A DNA stretch of 64,000 nucleotides from Leptodactylus fallax (GCA_947044405.1 CAMRHE010001103.1:157111-221110); one strand, 5' to 3'; shown: positions 49,983-62,078, numbered from the stretch's first letter. The notes: a model not told the origin generated them from the sequence alone. Program-made: numbers and translations.

Positions 49983-51600
49983 TCATTTAACCATCTCATG
50001 TCTCTCGCCATTCTCCTGCTACTTGCTGCTGGGGACATCTCTCCAAACCCTGGTCCTCCTTATGTTAACCTCAACTCCGTACCAGTCTCTCCAAGAAACC
50101 CCGCTAACTTTATTAATATTCGTTGTCTGCCGTCTCCTTCTCCTCCTCCACCAGTCTCTTTCTCTTGTGCTCTCTGGAACGCCCGCTCAGTCTACAACAA
50201 ACTTGACATTACTCAAGATCTCTTCATCTCAAAGTCTTTTAACCTGCTGGCTGTCACTGAAACCTGGATTAAACAGTCTGACACCGCGTTCCCTGCTGCT
50301 CACTGTTATGATGGCCTCCAATTTTCACACACACCTAGACCTGAGGATAGGCAAGGTAGAGGGGTAGGTATCCTTCTATCACAACAATGCACTTTTCAGG
50401 TCATTCCCCCAGTACCATCGCTCTCCTTACCCTCTTTTGAGGTCCACACTATCAGACTCTTCCGCCCTTTCTCCCTGCGAGTAGCTGTCATCTACTGTCC
50501 CCTTGGCTCACCCTACCAGTTCTTAGATCACTTTTCTTCATGGCTTCCCAACTTCCTATCCTGTGAAATTCCTACCCTCATTATGGGTGACTTTAACATT
50601 CCCATTAACACCCCTGTCTCATCTGCCTCTCGCCTTCACTAACCGCCTCTCTTGGTCTCTCTCAGCTTACTTCTTCTCCTACACACAAAGATGGTAGTAT
50701 CCTTGATCTGGTCTTCTTACGGCTCTGTTCTGTCTCTGACTTTACTAACGCTCGCCTTCCAATTTCTGACCACAACCTTCTTTCCTTTAACATCAAAGCT
50801 TCTTGGTCCTTTGCAAAACACACTGACCTACCGCACATGCAGAAATCTACGGGCTGTAAACACAGCACCTCTCAGACACCCTACAGTCACCACTGTCTCC
50901 CATCTCTTCTATCCCCTGTTCTGAACTGGCCACCAAACACTACAATGATACTCTCAAAGCCACCCTGGATAAAGTAGCACCCTTGACCATCCAAAAATCC
51001 CAACACAGACACCGGCAACCTTGGCACACTCCTCAAACACATTTTCTTCAGCCATGCTCAAGTTTATGCTCAAAGCCTATAACTCTGCCCTTCACCTCGC
51101 CAAACAAGCCTACTTCACTGCTCTCATCTCTTCTCTCTCCAATAACCCTAAATGACTCTTTGACACCTTTCACTCACTCCTCATGCCAAAGGTGCAGGTA
51201 GCTGTCTCAGATCTCAATGCTCAAGACATGGCCACATACTTTAAAGACAAAATCGAAAACATCCGTCAGGAAATAACCCAATCTCCAAGCAGCATCAGTC
51301 CCCTTCCCTCCCTTGCTCCTCATTGTGAATCTCATTATTTGACCCAGTAACAGAAGAAGAAGTCTCCCAGATCTTTTCTTCTTCTCGCCCCACTACTTGC
51401 ACAAGCGATCCTATCCCGTCACACCTCCTCCGGTCTCTGTTCCCTACTGTTACAACTCACCTTAATAAAATTTTTAACCTCTCTCTTTCTTCTGGATTCT
51501 TTGCCTCCTCCTTCAAACATGCTGTCATAACAGCACTACTGAAAAAACCCTCCCTTGACCCATCTTGTTCTGCTAACTACCGACCTGTCTCTAACCTCCA
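49983..51600 (+). mobile_element. L2-type LINE, endonuclease and RT start (part 2 of 4)
   Basis: Continues the L2 after hAT copy 3. The frame at 49998-50642 encodes the typical LLLLAAGDISPNPGPP leader and an apurinic-type endonuclease. It then breaks, and pieces of endonuclease end, linker and RT start follow in mixed frames to CTAACTACCGACCTGTCTC (the NYRPVS block of RT) at about 51575. A solo LTR follows at 51601. Confidence 0.9.
49998..50642 (+). pseudogene. L2 endonuclease domain
   Basis: 214-residue open frame. Motifs in order: LWNARSVYNK (Asn of the metal site), VTETW (Glu), GRGVGILL, and GDFNIP (Asp and Asn). In L2/CR1-clade LINEs this domain nicks target DNA to start target-primed reverse transcription. 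The frame ends by a shift at about 50640; the final SDHN block is in another frame near 50765. The 5' end lacks a long first frame. Confidence 0.88.
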
Positions 51601-52564
51601 TGTGATGATTCTGCTTAAGTGTGGCCATAACTCAGAGATGTATTTTGGTCTCTGGGTAGCGTATTTCTCTCTAGATCCATTTATTCATACTGTGCGCAGC
51701 TATAAGCCTAGGTGTATATTGGCAGTAGTGGCAACACTGGAACAATAGGGCTCCATTGTACTCCTACACAGCCCTGAGTGATCAAACAATAGGGCATTGT
51801 TCCAGCCTGGGCTGTTAGATCAGATATGCCTGATAATATTGTATCATTCCATTTGGTCTCATCTACATACAAAGGGTCTGGACTTGATTGCATTAACTCA
51901 TCAGACGTGCTGCCGCCGGTGACCTCATTCTGGGAGGTGGCATAAAGGGTATAAAAGATGAGGTAAGAGTCAGTGGGAGGAGATTTTGCTATGGAGATGA
52001 TGCTATGGAGATTATGCTATGGAGATTGGGCTGAGACCATCACAGACTACAGAGTTATGACAGAGTTGTTACAGACAGACCATGAGGAGAGGCTGCTGTG
52101 ATGAGATTCTGTTGAGACTACTGGACTAATGCTGAGAGACTGTAAAGAGCATGCAGGCTGGATTATTGTATTAATGCCACATGCTAGGAGTTAATGCCAC
52201 ATGCTAAGCAGCCTCCACTGGTTATTCACACATGACAGAGCATGTGTGAGTGTTGGACTACAGAACCACATCAAGGACATGTGTGGTAAAGTAATCATTT
52301 CACCTTTATCCCTTTTATTTTATTTGTACTGTATCTTGTAACTAGTAACTGTTAATGCTTGCATATATCTGCATATCTGTTCTGAACTGTATATGTTAGA
52401 TGTTAATACCGACCCATTTGGGGTTAATAAATATATAAAATTTAGAAAGCTTGTCTTGTATTTATCTGGTGAACCCGACATTCACTGGTGGTGAGTGTGG
52501 TTTTTATATGAAAGAAGACTCAGGGGTGGCCACAGCGGTGTTGGCGCACTGAGGATCTTTCACA
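51601..52564 (+). mobile_element. Solo LTR inside the L2
   Basis: 964 bp, TGTGA at the left and TCACA at the right, flanked by CTCCA (51596-51600) and CTCCC (52565-52569). A GGGGTTAATAAATATATAAA segment near 52420-52440 supplies a poly(A) signal before an 120-base tail, fitting an LTR in + orientation. No internal element sequence remains. Removing it joins the L2 RT codons for NYRPVSNL and FISKLLE. Confidence 0.72.
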
Positions 52565-52671
52565 CTCCCCTTCATCTCTAAACTCCTGGAATGCTTGGTC
52601 TACTTCCTCCTAATCTGCCATCTCTCTTCTGGACCCCGTACAGTCAGGTTTTCATGCACTACACTCTACAG
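52565..52671 (+). mobile_element. L2-type LINE (part 3 of 4)
   Basis: 107 bases of L2 RT (CTTCATCTCTAAACTCCTGG to ACACTCTACAG) between the solo LTR and the hAT element. The next L2 base is at 54251 after removal of the hAT element and one duplication. Confidence 0.87.
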
Positions 52672-54242
52672 CAGGGGTCGGCAACCCCTGGCACACGTGC
52701 CAAGAGTGGCACGCGAGGCTTATTTCCCTGGCACGGCAGCGGAGTCCTCACCCAGCAGATTCGATCGGACCAAACACGGCCAAAACGAAACTGCTATTAT
52801 TATACTGTGGGGTCTCTTCAGTATAATAAGCGGAGCCTCAGGAGAAGTGATGAAACAATGATACTCACCTTGCTTCCTGCGCTCCTCGGCGGCTGTGAGA
52901 TCAGCAGGCGCTTCCGACAGCTGACAGGGCCTCAGAGGTCATGTCTGCATCTGACGTCATTACGCATAATGACGCGACGTGACCCCAGAGACTCAATCTG
53001 TGGTCACTGACTACAGGCAGAAGCGCTGAAGATAACACAGCGACTGCGGAGCGTGGAATGGTGAGTTCATTGTTTTTTTATGTTTGTCACCTCTCTTTGT
53101 CCTGCACTTATTATACTCGGGGGTCTGAAGAGAGCTATGGAACATAATACTGTGTGCAGGGACCGCTATGGGACCTAATACCGTGTGCAGGGACCGCTAT
53201 GGGACCTAATACTGTGTGCAGGGGCCGCTATGGGACCTAATACCATGTGCAGGGACCGCTATGTGACATAATACCATGTGCAGGGGCCGCTATGGGACCT
53301 AATACCATGTGCAGGGAACGCTTTGTGACATAATACCATGTGCAGGGGCCGCTATGGGACCTAATACCGTGTGCAGGGGCCGCTATGGGACCTAATACCG
53401 TGTGCAGGGGCCGCTGTGGGACCTAATACCGTGTGCAGGGGCCACTATGGGACATAATACCATTTGCAGGGACCGCTATATGACATAATACTGTGTGCAG
53501 GAGCCACTATGTGACATAATACGGTGTGCAGAGGCTGTTATGGGACCTAATACCGTGTGCAGGGGCCGTTATGTGACATAATACTGTGTGCAGGGGCCAC
53601 TATGTGACATAATACCGTGTGCAGGGGCCGCTATGTGACATAATACTGTGTGCAGGGGCCGCTATGTGACATAATACCGTGTGCAGGGGCCGCTATGTGA
53701 CATAATACTGTGTGCGGAGGCTGTTATGGGATATAATACCTTGTGCAGGGGCTGCTATGGGACATAATACCGTGTGCAGGGGCCACTATGGGACATTATT
53801 CTGTATAATGGTGTGTTTTCTGCATTGAGGATGTGTTTTTGCACAGAAAACACAGGCATTTTTTTTGTGCAAAAATGCACCATGTGAACGCAGTTTTACA
53901 TTGAAGTAAAAGTTCCAGTGGCCTAAGATTATATCTGTATCCAGATACATAGTGTGTTTCCACCATACGGTGTTCCTGGACTCATACATTTACCACTAAT
54001 TGGCGGCTGTACATGGACTTTCATTGCTTCTAATCATAAAGTACAGGAGCGTCCCAGGAAATAGCAGTAAACGCATATGTCCTAAAGCATCTGGTGGCAG
54101 CACTTCTGTGATATGGTTTGTGGTATATGACTTTAGTTTAGGGGTCGTCAGACTTACAATTATTGATCGGCACTCCGAGTACCTCATCTTTGATTTTTTA
54201 ATTAAAATCGGCACGCCGAACAAAAAAGGTTGACTACCCCTG
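52672..54242. mobile_element. hAT non-autonomous element (CAGGGGTCGGCAAC type)
   Basis: 1571 bp with inverted tips CAGGGGTCGGCAACCC and GGTTGACTACCCCTG, and perfect 8-bp duplications CTCTACAG at 52664-52671 and 54243-54250. The tip is the widespread vertebrate hAT-Charlie type. It has no transposase, and its interior is mainly a minisatellite. Inserted in the L2 RT gene. Confidence 0.94.
53130..53800. repeat. Minisatellite in the hAT element
   Basis: About 19 units of 34-35 bp, consensus like GTGTGCAGGGGCCGCTATGG plus GACCTAATACC. Units alternate between GACCTAATACC and GACATAATACT endings. Confidence 0.93.
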
Positions 54243-54250
54243 CTCTACAG

Positions 54251-55015
54251 AAACAACCCTCACAAAAGTCTCCAATGATCTCTTGACGGCTAAATCTAAA
54301 GGGAACTATTCACTACTTATTCTTCTGGATCTGTCAGCAGCATTTGACACTGTAGACTACAAACTCCTCCTCACTATGCTCCATTCTATCGGCCTCAGGG
54401 ATAACGCTCTCTCTTGGTTTTCTTCCTCTCTGACTGCTTATTTAGTGTATTTCTTCTCCTCTGCCCCTTGCGGTTGGGGTTTCTCAAGGCTCGGTCCTAG
54501 GCCCCTTCCTCTTCTCTCTGTCTGCTCCTATCGGACAAACCATCAGCAGATTTGGCTTCCGGTACCATCTTTATGCTGATGATCCAACTATATACCTCAT
54601 CCCGTGACATCACCCCTGCACTACTACAGTACACCAGTGACTGTCTCTCTGCTGTCTCTAACATCATGTCTTCTCTTTATCCGAAATAGAATCTTTCAAA
54701 AACTGAACTTTTTGTGTTCCCTCCATCTACTAACCGACCTAACCCTGATATCTCCATTTCTGTCTGAGGTCTTACTATTACCCCTAGGCGGCATGCCCGC
54801 TGTCTGGAGGTTGTATTTGATTCAGATCTCACCTTTACCCCACATATTCAGACACTTGCACGCTCTTGCCACCTGCACCTTAAAAACATCTCTAGAATTC
54901 GTCCTTTTCTCACCGTGGAAACATCAAAAACCCCTCATTGTCGCTCTGATTCTCTCTCGTCTTTATTATTGCAATTCTCTTCTAATTGGGCTTCTGTGGC
55001 TTACCAGAGCAGGCT
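54251..55015 (+). mobile_element. L2-type LINE, RT part (part 4 of 4)
   Basis: RT core in broken frames: [17 protein letters not shown] (first catalytic Asp, frame 54283-54579), then a shift. The GSVLGPL block is near 54495, a 'YHLYADD'-equivalent near 54565-54585 in another frame, and later thumb sequence to about 55010. The 3' third and tail are missing, replaced abruptly by other repeat DNA. Confidence 0.87.
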
Positions 55016-57065
55016 GTGGCTGGGCTGAGGGAGATCTCTGTAGTAATTGTATTGCATTATTTCCTGTTGCTTTATAGCCTGTGTGACATAGCAGGGGGTC
55101 CTGAGTCTCACACAACACAGCGCCACCTAGTGAGTCTCAGACCTGCATTACACTTCCCATAGGATTTAATAATAACCAAATGTCACCTGGGTAAAGGGGA
55201 GGAGTCAGTTGATCACTGGGTCCCCATGGTAACACCCCTTCAGGAAGGTCCTGTGTGAGTAGTTAGAAGTGTGGAGAGTTAGGAGGAGGAGGTGAGGAGA
55301 GAAGGGTTCTCTTCTACTCCAGGTGGTAACACACACTGGAGCCTGAATCTATCAAATATCAGTACCAGTGCAGCTGTGATACCCACACAGGTTGGCCGTG
55401 CAGTTGTGATACTCTCATGGATTGGCCATGCGGTATAGTTGTGATGAAAAAAAAATCACTCAACAACTCAAATACAATAACCAAAATTTTATCAAACTAT
55501 AAAATAGGGGACAAAGTTTGGGATACAAAACATCACAACGATAGCATCAAGTTACCGGCGCTTACACAACGTAAAGGATGTCACCCCTGTTTTTACAGAT
55601 GATGCTCCTACCCACACTGATAGGCTCAAGCCTCAGGCATTCAACAAGGCAGCAGCATGGACAGGAAAAACATGCAGCCGGACCACCAAACTCCTGAAAG
55701 GCACAAGAACTCACCTACATACTGTATAGAGTGTAATCCAAACATCACCCTTCAGCCCATACAGGGACATACCATAGGATGTGCCAAAATATCTCCTCTC
55801 CTGCTACAACCAGATTTCCCCTTCTCCATTTGCACCTGCAAGGAAAAACAGCGACCAACAGAGGACACTGCCAAGCAAGAACCCAGCGTCCCAGAACACC
55901 AGTTCAGCCATCATACACCGCTCATAAAACAAGACGAATATAACTTGTTAAACAAGGGTTGCTAACCTGTCTTGGGCAGGAATTTTATACCCCCATGCAG
56001 TACTGGTAGTGTCCTGTTGTGTAGACTGAGGCTCACATATGTGCACACACGTGACACTCCCTGTCACACTCACAGACTAGGCCTCCAACCTCTTACAATA
56101 CTTCCCAAAACAATGGAATGGACTCTACAGATCAACTCCCAGAAGGGCACAAAGGCTGCTACTTATACTGTGCAACTTCTCCCCGGTGTAACCCAAACGT
56201 CACACCACAGCTAGCATGGGTCATACCACAGGATGTCTTAAAGAACTCCTCCTGTGGTGCAACTCTTGGGTGCAACCAGTGTTCTACTCTCTTATGTTGC
56301 ATCGACAAAGAAAACACTTTGCATTAAAGAGATGTCAGCCTGTCCTGGGCAAGGACTCTATCTACAGATTCCCACCTAGGGTTCCTTACCAAGGAGGTTA
56401 ACCCCTCACCTGCTTACAGTATGTGGCCATCAGTGGTCACCCATCTAAGGTTAACTAGGTTGGCCTTTTACCGCTCTACACAGCAGTACCCAGATACAAA
56501 CTGGATCTAATACAGGATGACGGATGTAAAAAAGAAAATCTTTGCTTCTGGGAGGGTTTCAGACTGATCGTACTTAGGGCTTGGGCACTCCGGAGAATCC
56601 TTTGGTACTCTGGTGGGCCTGTCCAACACTAACACAATAAAAGTCCTGCAGAAGACACCTCAGTGTAAAGGGTCATCTGGTTTGTTTCCTAGGGCTTGTT
56701 GGAGAGTGGCCCCAGAATCATTTTATCTGGTGGACCCAAGGAACCTCAGTCTGACATGGATAGTACTCTACCAGTGCACCCACAGACATATGGTACAGGG
56801 CCTGGAAAGATACGTAATGATCATACAATTCCTTCTTCTTTACCTCCCACAGGGGTTTACAGTTTGTTTACAATCTTTATGCTTCACATCGATCGCCCTC
56901 CCCAGACATCCATCTTTAGTTTCCCAACAAATACTCACAATGGGTCACCCGACTGCAGAGGGGACAAGCCCTACTCTATGACTAATAGATGAGTGAATCT
57001 GTCATGTCCTGCTGCCCTTAGGAAATGTTCTAAGGTATAAATGTGGCTTCTCTAACAGTCCCCTG
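55016..57065. other. Unclassified repeat DNA with a duplicated small coding-like block
   Basis: It starts TGTGGCTTACCAGAGCAGG right after the L2 breakpoint. An A8 run lies at 55447. Two diverged stretches, about 55660-55790 and 56120-56250, share ACTGTATAGAGTG/CNAANCATCAC-like words and TACCATAGGATGTGCC / TACCACAGGATGTCTT. In translation both give CNPN(I/V)T. No known gene family recognised. A non-autonomous LTR element is possible from the TG start, but no second LTR was found. Confidence 0.4.
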
Positions 57066-57069
57066 TAGT

Positions 57070-59180
57070 ATTATAATAATAAATAATAATAATAATAGTC
57101 CTTTAATAGTCCCACAATGGGGAAATTCAGTGTGTTACAGCAGCAAAGATAAGATAAGATAAGCAGATACAAATACAAATACAACATGTACAGGAATGTT
57201 CCAAGGTGAGAGGCATTACTTTGATAGCAGACGGACAGATAGGACGTAGCAGAGGAGGGGGGGGGGATTTAACAGGCAGAGAGATATTTCAGTTCTCTGT
57301 GTGTGTGTAATGATCTCCGCTTAGGTCGGTGTTGGTTGTACAGCCTAACCGCGGTGGGGAGGAAAGACTTCCGATAGCGCTCCTTCTCACACCTAGGGTG
57401 GAGCAGTCGGTCACTGACAGTACTGCTCAGCGCGATCACAGTCTCATGCATGGGATGGGACTTCTTCTTCTGCATGGAGCTCACCACGGACAGTATCCTT
57501 CTGTCACCCACCACCTGCACTGGGTCCAGTGGGCTCCCCAGGACAGAGCTGGCCTTTCTAATCAGCTTGTCAAGTTTATTTCTGTCCCTGGTTGATATAC
57601 TGCTCCCCCAGCAGGCCACTCCAAAGAAGATGGCTGATGCCACTACCGAGTTGAAGAAAGTTCTAAGAAGTGCACCCCGGATTCCAAAGGCTCTCAGTTT
57701 CCTAAGCAGGTAGAGCCTGCTGTGGCCCTTCCTGTACAGGGCCTCCTTATGATCTGCCCAGTCCAGCTTATTATTAAGGAGCAAACCCAGGTACTTAAAG
57801 GTATTCACAATCTCGATGCCCGTCCCCAGGATGTCCACTGGTTTAGGAGGGCTTCTGCCTTTGCGGAAGTCCACCACCATCTCCTTGGTCTTCCCCGCGT
57901 TAATCTTCAGGTGGTTCCGGTGGCACCAGTCCACAAAATCCCGGTTCAGTTCTCTGTACTCCCTGTCATCATCATCTGTGATGAGACCCACTATTGCAGA
58001 GTCGTCAGAATACTTCTGTAGGTAGCAGCTGGATGAGTTGCACCTAAAATCTGCAGTGTACAGTGTGAAGAGGAAAGGGGCGAGAACCGTACCCTGAGGT
58101 GCCCCCGTATTACAGATCACGGTACCTGACACACAGTCTTGGGCTCTCACGTATTGAGGTCGATTTGTGAGGTAGTCTAGGATCCAGTTGGAGAGGTGGT
58201 GGTCCACTCCACCAAGGCCCAGCTTGTCCCTCAATAACCTGGGCTGTATGGTGTTAAAAGCACTGGAGAAGTCAAAGAACATTATTCTTACTGTGTTCCC
58301 TGGTTTCTCCAGGTGAGACAGAGCCCTGTGCAGAAGATGGATGATGGCATCATCTACCCCAATGCCCGGCCGATAAGCAAACTGGAGGGGGTCCATAGCG
58401 GGGCTCACTAGAGGGCGGAGATGTGTGAGAACCAATCTCTCCAAGATCTTCATCAGGTGGGATGTCAGTGCTACAGGTCTGTAGTCGTTGAGGTCCATAG
58501 GGTGGGGTTTCTTTGGAACTGGTACCACACAAGAAGATTTCCATAATTCAGGGACTATTTCCTGCCTCAGGCTCATATTATACATATATGTAATTATACC
58601 ACACAGCTGGTCCCCGCAAGTCTTAATTAGCCTTGCACTGATGTCATCTGGCCCTGCGGCTTTCCTCGCCTTGATCTTTTTCATCTCCTTCCTCACCTGG
58701 GCCCCTGTGAAGGTCAGACTGTGGCCAGATAAAGACGGATTTCTGGATTTACTGGTCTGTTGGGAAGTGGCCGCATGGGGAGAAGTCATTGTGGTGGGGG
58801 AAGCTGAAGGACATACTGGGGTGGGAGGAGCTGGTGTGTGATCAAATCTGTTGAAGAATAGGTTTAGTTCATTAAGCCAATTAACATCTGCCTCAATCTG
58901 GCAGACAGACTGTTTATGACCCGAAATTGACTTAAGCCCCTCCCAGACCCCCCTTATGTCTTTTCTTTCCATTTGCTTTTCCATTTTTTCTTTATAACTG
59001 GCTTTTCCCTGCCTGATTTGATTCCTCAGCTCCTTTTGTACTTCCCTCAACCCCTCCTTATCTCTTGTCCTGAATGCCATCTTTTTCTCCTTAAGTAGTG
59101 TTTTTATATCAGAGTTAATCCATGGTTTGTTATTGGAGAAGCACCTCACCACTTTTGTAGCCTGTATACAATACACCACC
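57070..59180 (-). mobile_element. Rex1/Babar-type LINE, 5'-truncated
   Basis: Read on the - strand it starts inside the region before RT and runs through the whole RT to a 3' tail ending in TTATTATTATT repeats at about 57070-57090, with a GATAAGATAAGATAAG run at 57150-57165. The long open frame 57269-59275 contains it; its first 30 or so codons come from the flanking L2 on the other strand. The endonuclease domain is missing through 5' truncation, as is usual for LINE insertions. Confidence 0.9.
57269..59180 (-). CDS. Rex1-type reverse transcriptase, open frame
   Basis: About 636 residues of element-derived sequence without a stop. Blocks in order: [83 protein letters not shown] (catalytic Asp), [17 protein letters not shown], and [10 protein letters not shown], where the catalytic pair is DD preceded by Ser as in Rex1 proteins. 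KYLGLLL, CWGSSIS and [16 protein letters not shown] follow. It ends at KYLSAC. The complete RT frame suggests a recent insertion, but without its endonuclease and 5' end it is not autonomous. The nominal ATG at 59275 lies outside the element. Confidence 0.9.
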
Positions 59181-59194
59181 TCCCTACCACGCCC

Positions 59195-60123
59195 TCTTTC
59201 TGTAGGTGTCCCCCAAAGCTCCGTCCTAGGACCCCTCTTGTTCTCCATATACACCCTGGGCCTTGGCCATCTCATAGAATCCCATGGTTTCCATTACCAT
59301 TGCTATGCTGACGACACCCAAATATATCTCTCTGGACCAGACATTACCTCCCTGTTGTCCAGAGTCCCAGAATGTCTAGCAGCCGTAGCCTCCTTTCTCT
59401 CCTCCCGCTTTCTCAAACTCAACATGGAGAAAACGGAGTTCATAATCTTCACCCCTCCTCGCACGATCCCCCTACCTGGCCCATCTATCAAAGTTAATGG
59501 AACCACTCTCACCCCAGTCCCACAGCCTTGGGATAACCTTAGACTCTGATCTATCCTTCAAGCCGCATATTCAAACCCTCAACACCTCCTGCCGCCTCCA
59601 ACTCAAGAACATTCATCGAATCCGCTCCTTCCTCACCACTGAAACTACAAAGATGCTAGTTCATGCCCTCATAATCTCCCGCCTAGACTACTGTAACACT
59701 CTTCTCCATGGCCTCCCAGCAAACACTCTCGCCCCCCTCCAGTCCACCTTAAACTGTGCTGCTCGCCTAATACACCTCTCTCCCTGTTCTTCATCGGCCG
59801 CTTCCCTCTGCCAATCCCTTCACTGGCTACCCGTTGCCCAGCGAATAAAGTTCAAACTAATAACGCTCACATACAAAGCCCTCCACAACCTGTCCCCTCT
59901 ATATATCTCCGACCTAATCTCCCGCTACCTGCCCGCACGTAACCTCCGATCTTCCAAAGACCTCCTACTCCGCTCTTCACACAAATGTCTCCAAGACTTC
60001 TCCCGTGCATCCACCATACTCTGGAACTCACTACCAAGACACATCAGACTGTCCCCCACCCTCACAAGCTTCAAGAAGGCCCTGAAGACTCACCTATTCA
60101 GGAAGGCCTACAACCTCCAATAA
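59195..60123 (+). pseudogene. L2 reverse transcriptase C-terminal half, one frameshift
   Basis: Frame 59127-59549 carries [13 protein letters not shown] [20 protein letters not shown] (catalytic Asp pair) and [11 protein letters not shown] shift at about 59520 moves to frame 59497-60123 with [46 protein letters not shown] and the end HLFRKAYNLQ. These are the standard L2/CR1-clade RT thumb and C-terminal blocks. 5'-truncated, so non-functional. Confidence 0.9.
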
Positions 60124-60361
60124 CGCTACTGTCACCACACCACCACCTGAGCAACCTCTCCTCTCACCTTCTGTCTCTATCCCTCTTCCCTCATAGACTG
60201 TAAGCCCTTGCGGGCAGGGCCCTCTATCCCACTGTGCCAGTTGGTCACTGTTAGTATTATCTGTTTTGTATATCTTGTATACTGTATGTAAATCCTCAAA
60301 TGTAAAGCACCATGGAATTAATGGTGCTATATAAAAAACAATAATAATAATAATAATAATA
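59195..60361 (+). mobile_element. L2-type LINE, 3' fragment
   Basis: Begins in RT at [20 protein letters not shown] and runs to the 3' end: AAAGCACCATGGAATTAATG, then an ATA microsatellite tail (60340-60361) of the type known for L2 elements. It is a different copy from the L2 at 49983-55015, since the two overlap in RT. Its left end abuts the Rex1 5' end. Confidence 0.9.
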
Positions 60362-60925
60362 TAGAGATCAGTCAGTTCAGTTACTGCGTACCTTTCCTTC
60401 ATTCGCCTTGTTGCAAAGTGCAATATGATCTTCAGCACTTGAGCCAAAGAGCTGCAGAGCCAAAGTGATGGAATTTCTGGCTCGGCCTGGAGGTGGGATG
60501 TGCTGCAGAGCTCGATGCCATGAGGCCTAGTATTTGATCTTTGCACATGCTTTCCCTTCCCCGGCCCCTCTCACAATACACAAGAGTCAATCATTCACTC
60601 TGAACGCTCTTATGGCCAGGTTCAGGCTTCGCTCTACTCGGCTCCGCAGTCACCAGATTAGTTATGAAATATTTTGCACTTTTTTCAGGATCTACTATGA
60701 GAATTCTGCAAGAACAAGAGAACATTAAGCAGCTTAAAGGGGATGTTCAGGGCTCTCATTTGCTCTCCTTCTGGAGGACCTGGCACATTACAATGACAAT
60801 CATTGAGAAGGGTGTAAGGCTTCATTTTACCTGAGGTGGCGCTGTGCAGATGGTTGTAATGTTAGGATTTCAATATTATTTGACTTGATTATTTTTTTTA
60901 ACTTTTTGTTTCTCTTTTGTATTTG
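60362..60925. other. Intergenic stretch
   Basis: No gene recognised. Short open frames are not family-like. It lies between the L2 tail and the next minisatellite. Confidence 0.35.
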
Positions 60926-61585
60926 AGGGGGGTAATAGTGGGGGGCACAAGGAAGGGATATTATAGTGTGTGGGGGCCATAATAAGGGGGATAATAGCAG
61001 GGGGAACAGTGAAGGGGTATTATAGTGTGCAAGGGCCATAATAAGGGGGATAATAGTGGGGGGAACAAGGAAGGGGTATTATAGTGTGTGGGGGCCATAA
61101 TAGGGGGATAATAGTGGGGGGAACAAGGAAGGGGTATTATAGTGTGTGGGGGCCATAATAAGGGGGATAATAGTGGGGGGCACAAGGAAAGGGTATTATA
61201 GTGTGCAGGGGCCATAATAAGGGGGATAATAGTCGGGGGCACAAGGAAGGGATATTATAGTGTGTGGGGGCCATAATAAGGGGGATAATAGCAGGGGGAA
61301 CAGTGAAGGGGTATTATAGTGTGCAAGGGCCATAATAAGGGGGATAATAGTGGGGGGAACAAGGAAGGGGTATTATAGTGTGTGGGGGCCATAATAAGGG
61401 GATAATAGTGGGGGGAACAAGGAAGGGGTATTATAGTGTGTGGGGGCCATAATAAGGGGGATAATAGTGGGGGGCACAAGGAAAGGGTATTATAGTGTGC
61501 AGGGGCCATAATAAGGGGGATAATAGTCGGGGGCACAAGGAAGGGGTATTATAGTGTGGGGGCCACAATAAGGAGGACAATAGTG
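60926..61585. repeat. Minisatellite with 294-bp higher-order unit
   Basis: Basic unit about 58-60 bp: GGGGGCCATAATAAGGGGGA, TAATAGTGGGGGGCACAAGG, AAGGGGTATTATAGTGTGT. Two 294-bp blocks (about 60957-61250 and 61251-61544) are nearly identical, including the same internal variants. Reverse-strand frames rich in MAPTHYN/PPLLSPLLW are translations of the repeat. Confidence 0.93.
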
Positions 61586-62040
61586 GAGGGCACTTAGGGG
61601 GCTTTATACCCTTTAGGAATACTAAAAGGGCTTTATACTTTGTGGAGACACAAAGGGAGTAGGTAAGATTGGGCAGGCCCAAGGGGGTATGGGTGGGTTT
61701 AGAGGCGCAGCTTAGTATACTTAAATTTGCAGCTCTGTACTCCGGATTTTGTCCCTTTTTCGAACTTCTAAAAGTTGGGTGTTAGAGCCACATATTGAGC
61801 TACCCCAGCAGTCTGAATGAATACATGGGGGTGCCCCTCATTTATATTACTAAACTGGAGTAAATGATAATAAATCTAGCTCACCACCCACGCCACACCC
61901 CTGTCCACGTGGCACAAACCTGTATAAAGATACAAATTTATACCTGATTTGCAAAACAAATAAAAAAATAAATAAATAGTGACGTTTTTATGACTTGTAC
62001 AAAACATAATAAATCTGCCCCATTAAATTGTAGTGGAAGA
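61586..62040. other. Repeat-derived flank
   Basis: 61590-61790 ends with TTTGTCCCTTTTTCGAACTT and AAAGTTGGG, similar to the tail of the TACCTCCCA repeat (28930-28970), so the array probably belongs to a truncated copy of that repeat. 61800-62040 shows nothing recognisable. Confidence 0.4.
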
Positions 62041-62078
62041 GTGAAGAAATCAGGCGATACCTTTTAGAGGCTAACTGA

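Noticed and set aside
60827..61682. Reverse-strand frames with repeated PPLLSPLLWP
   Set aside because: They are a translated minisatellite. The two identical 93-residue products simply reflect the 294-bp block duplication.
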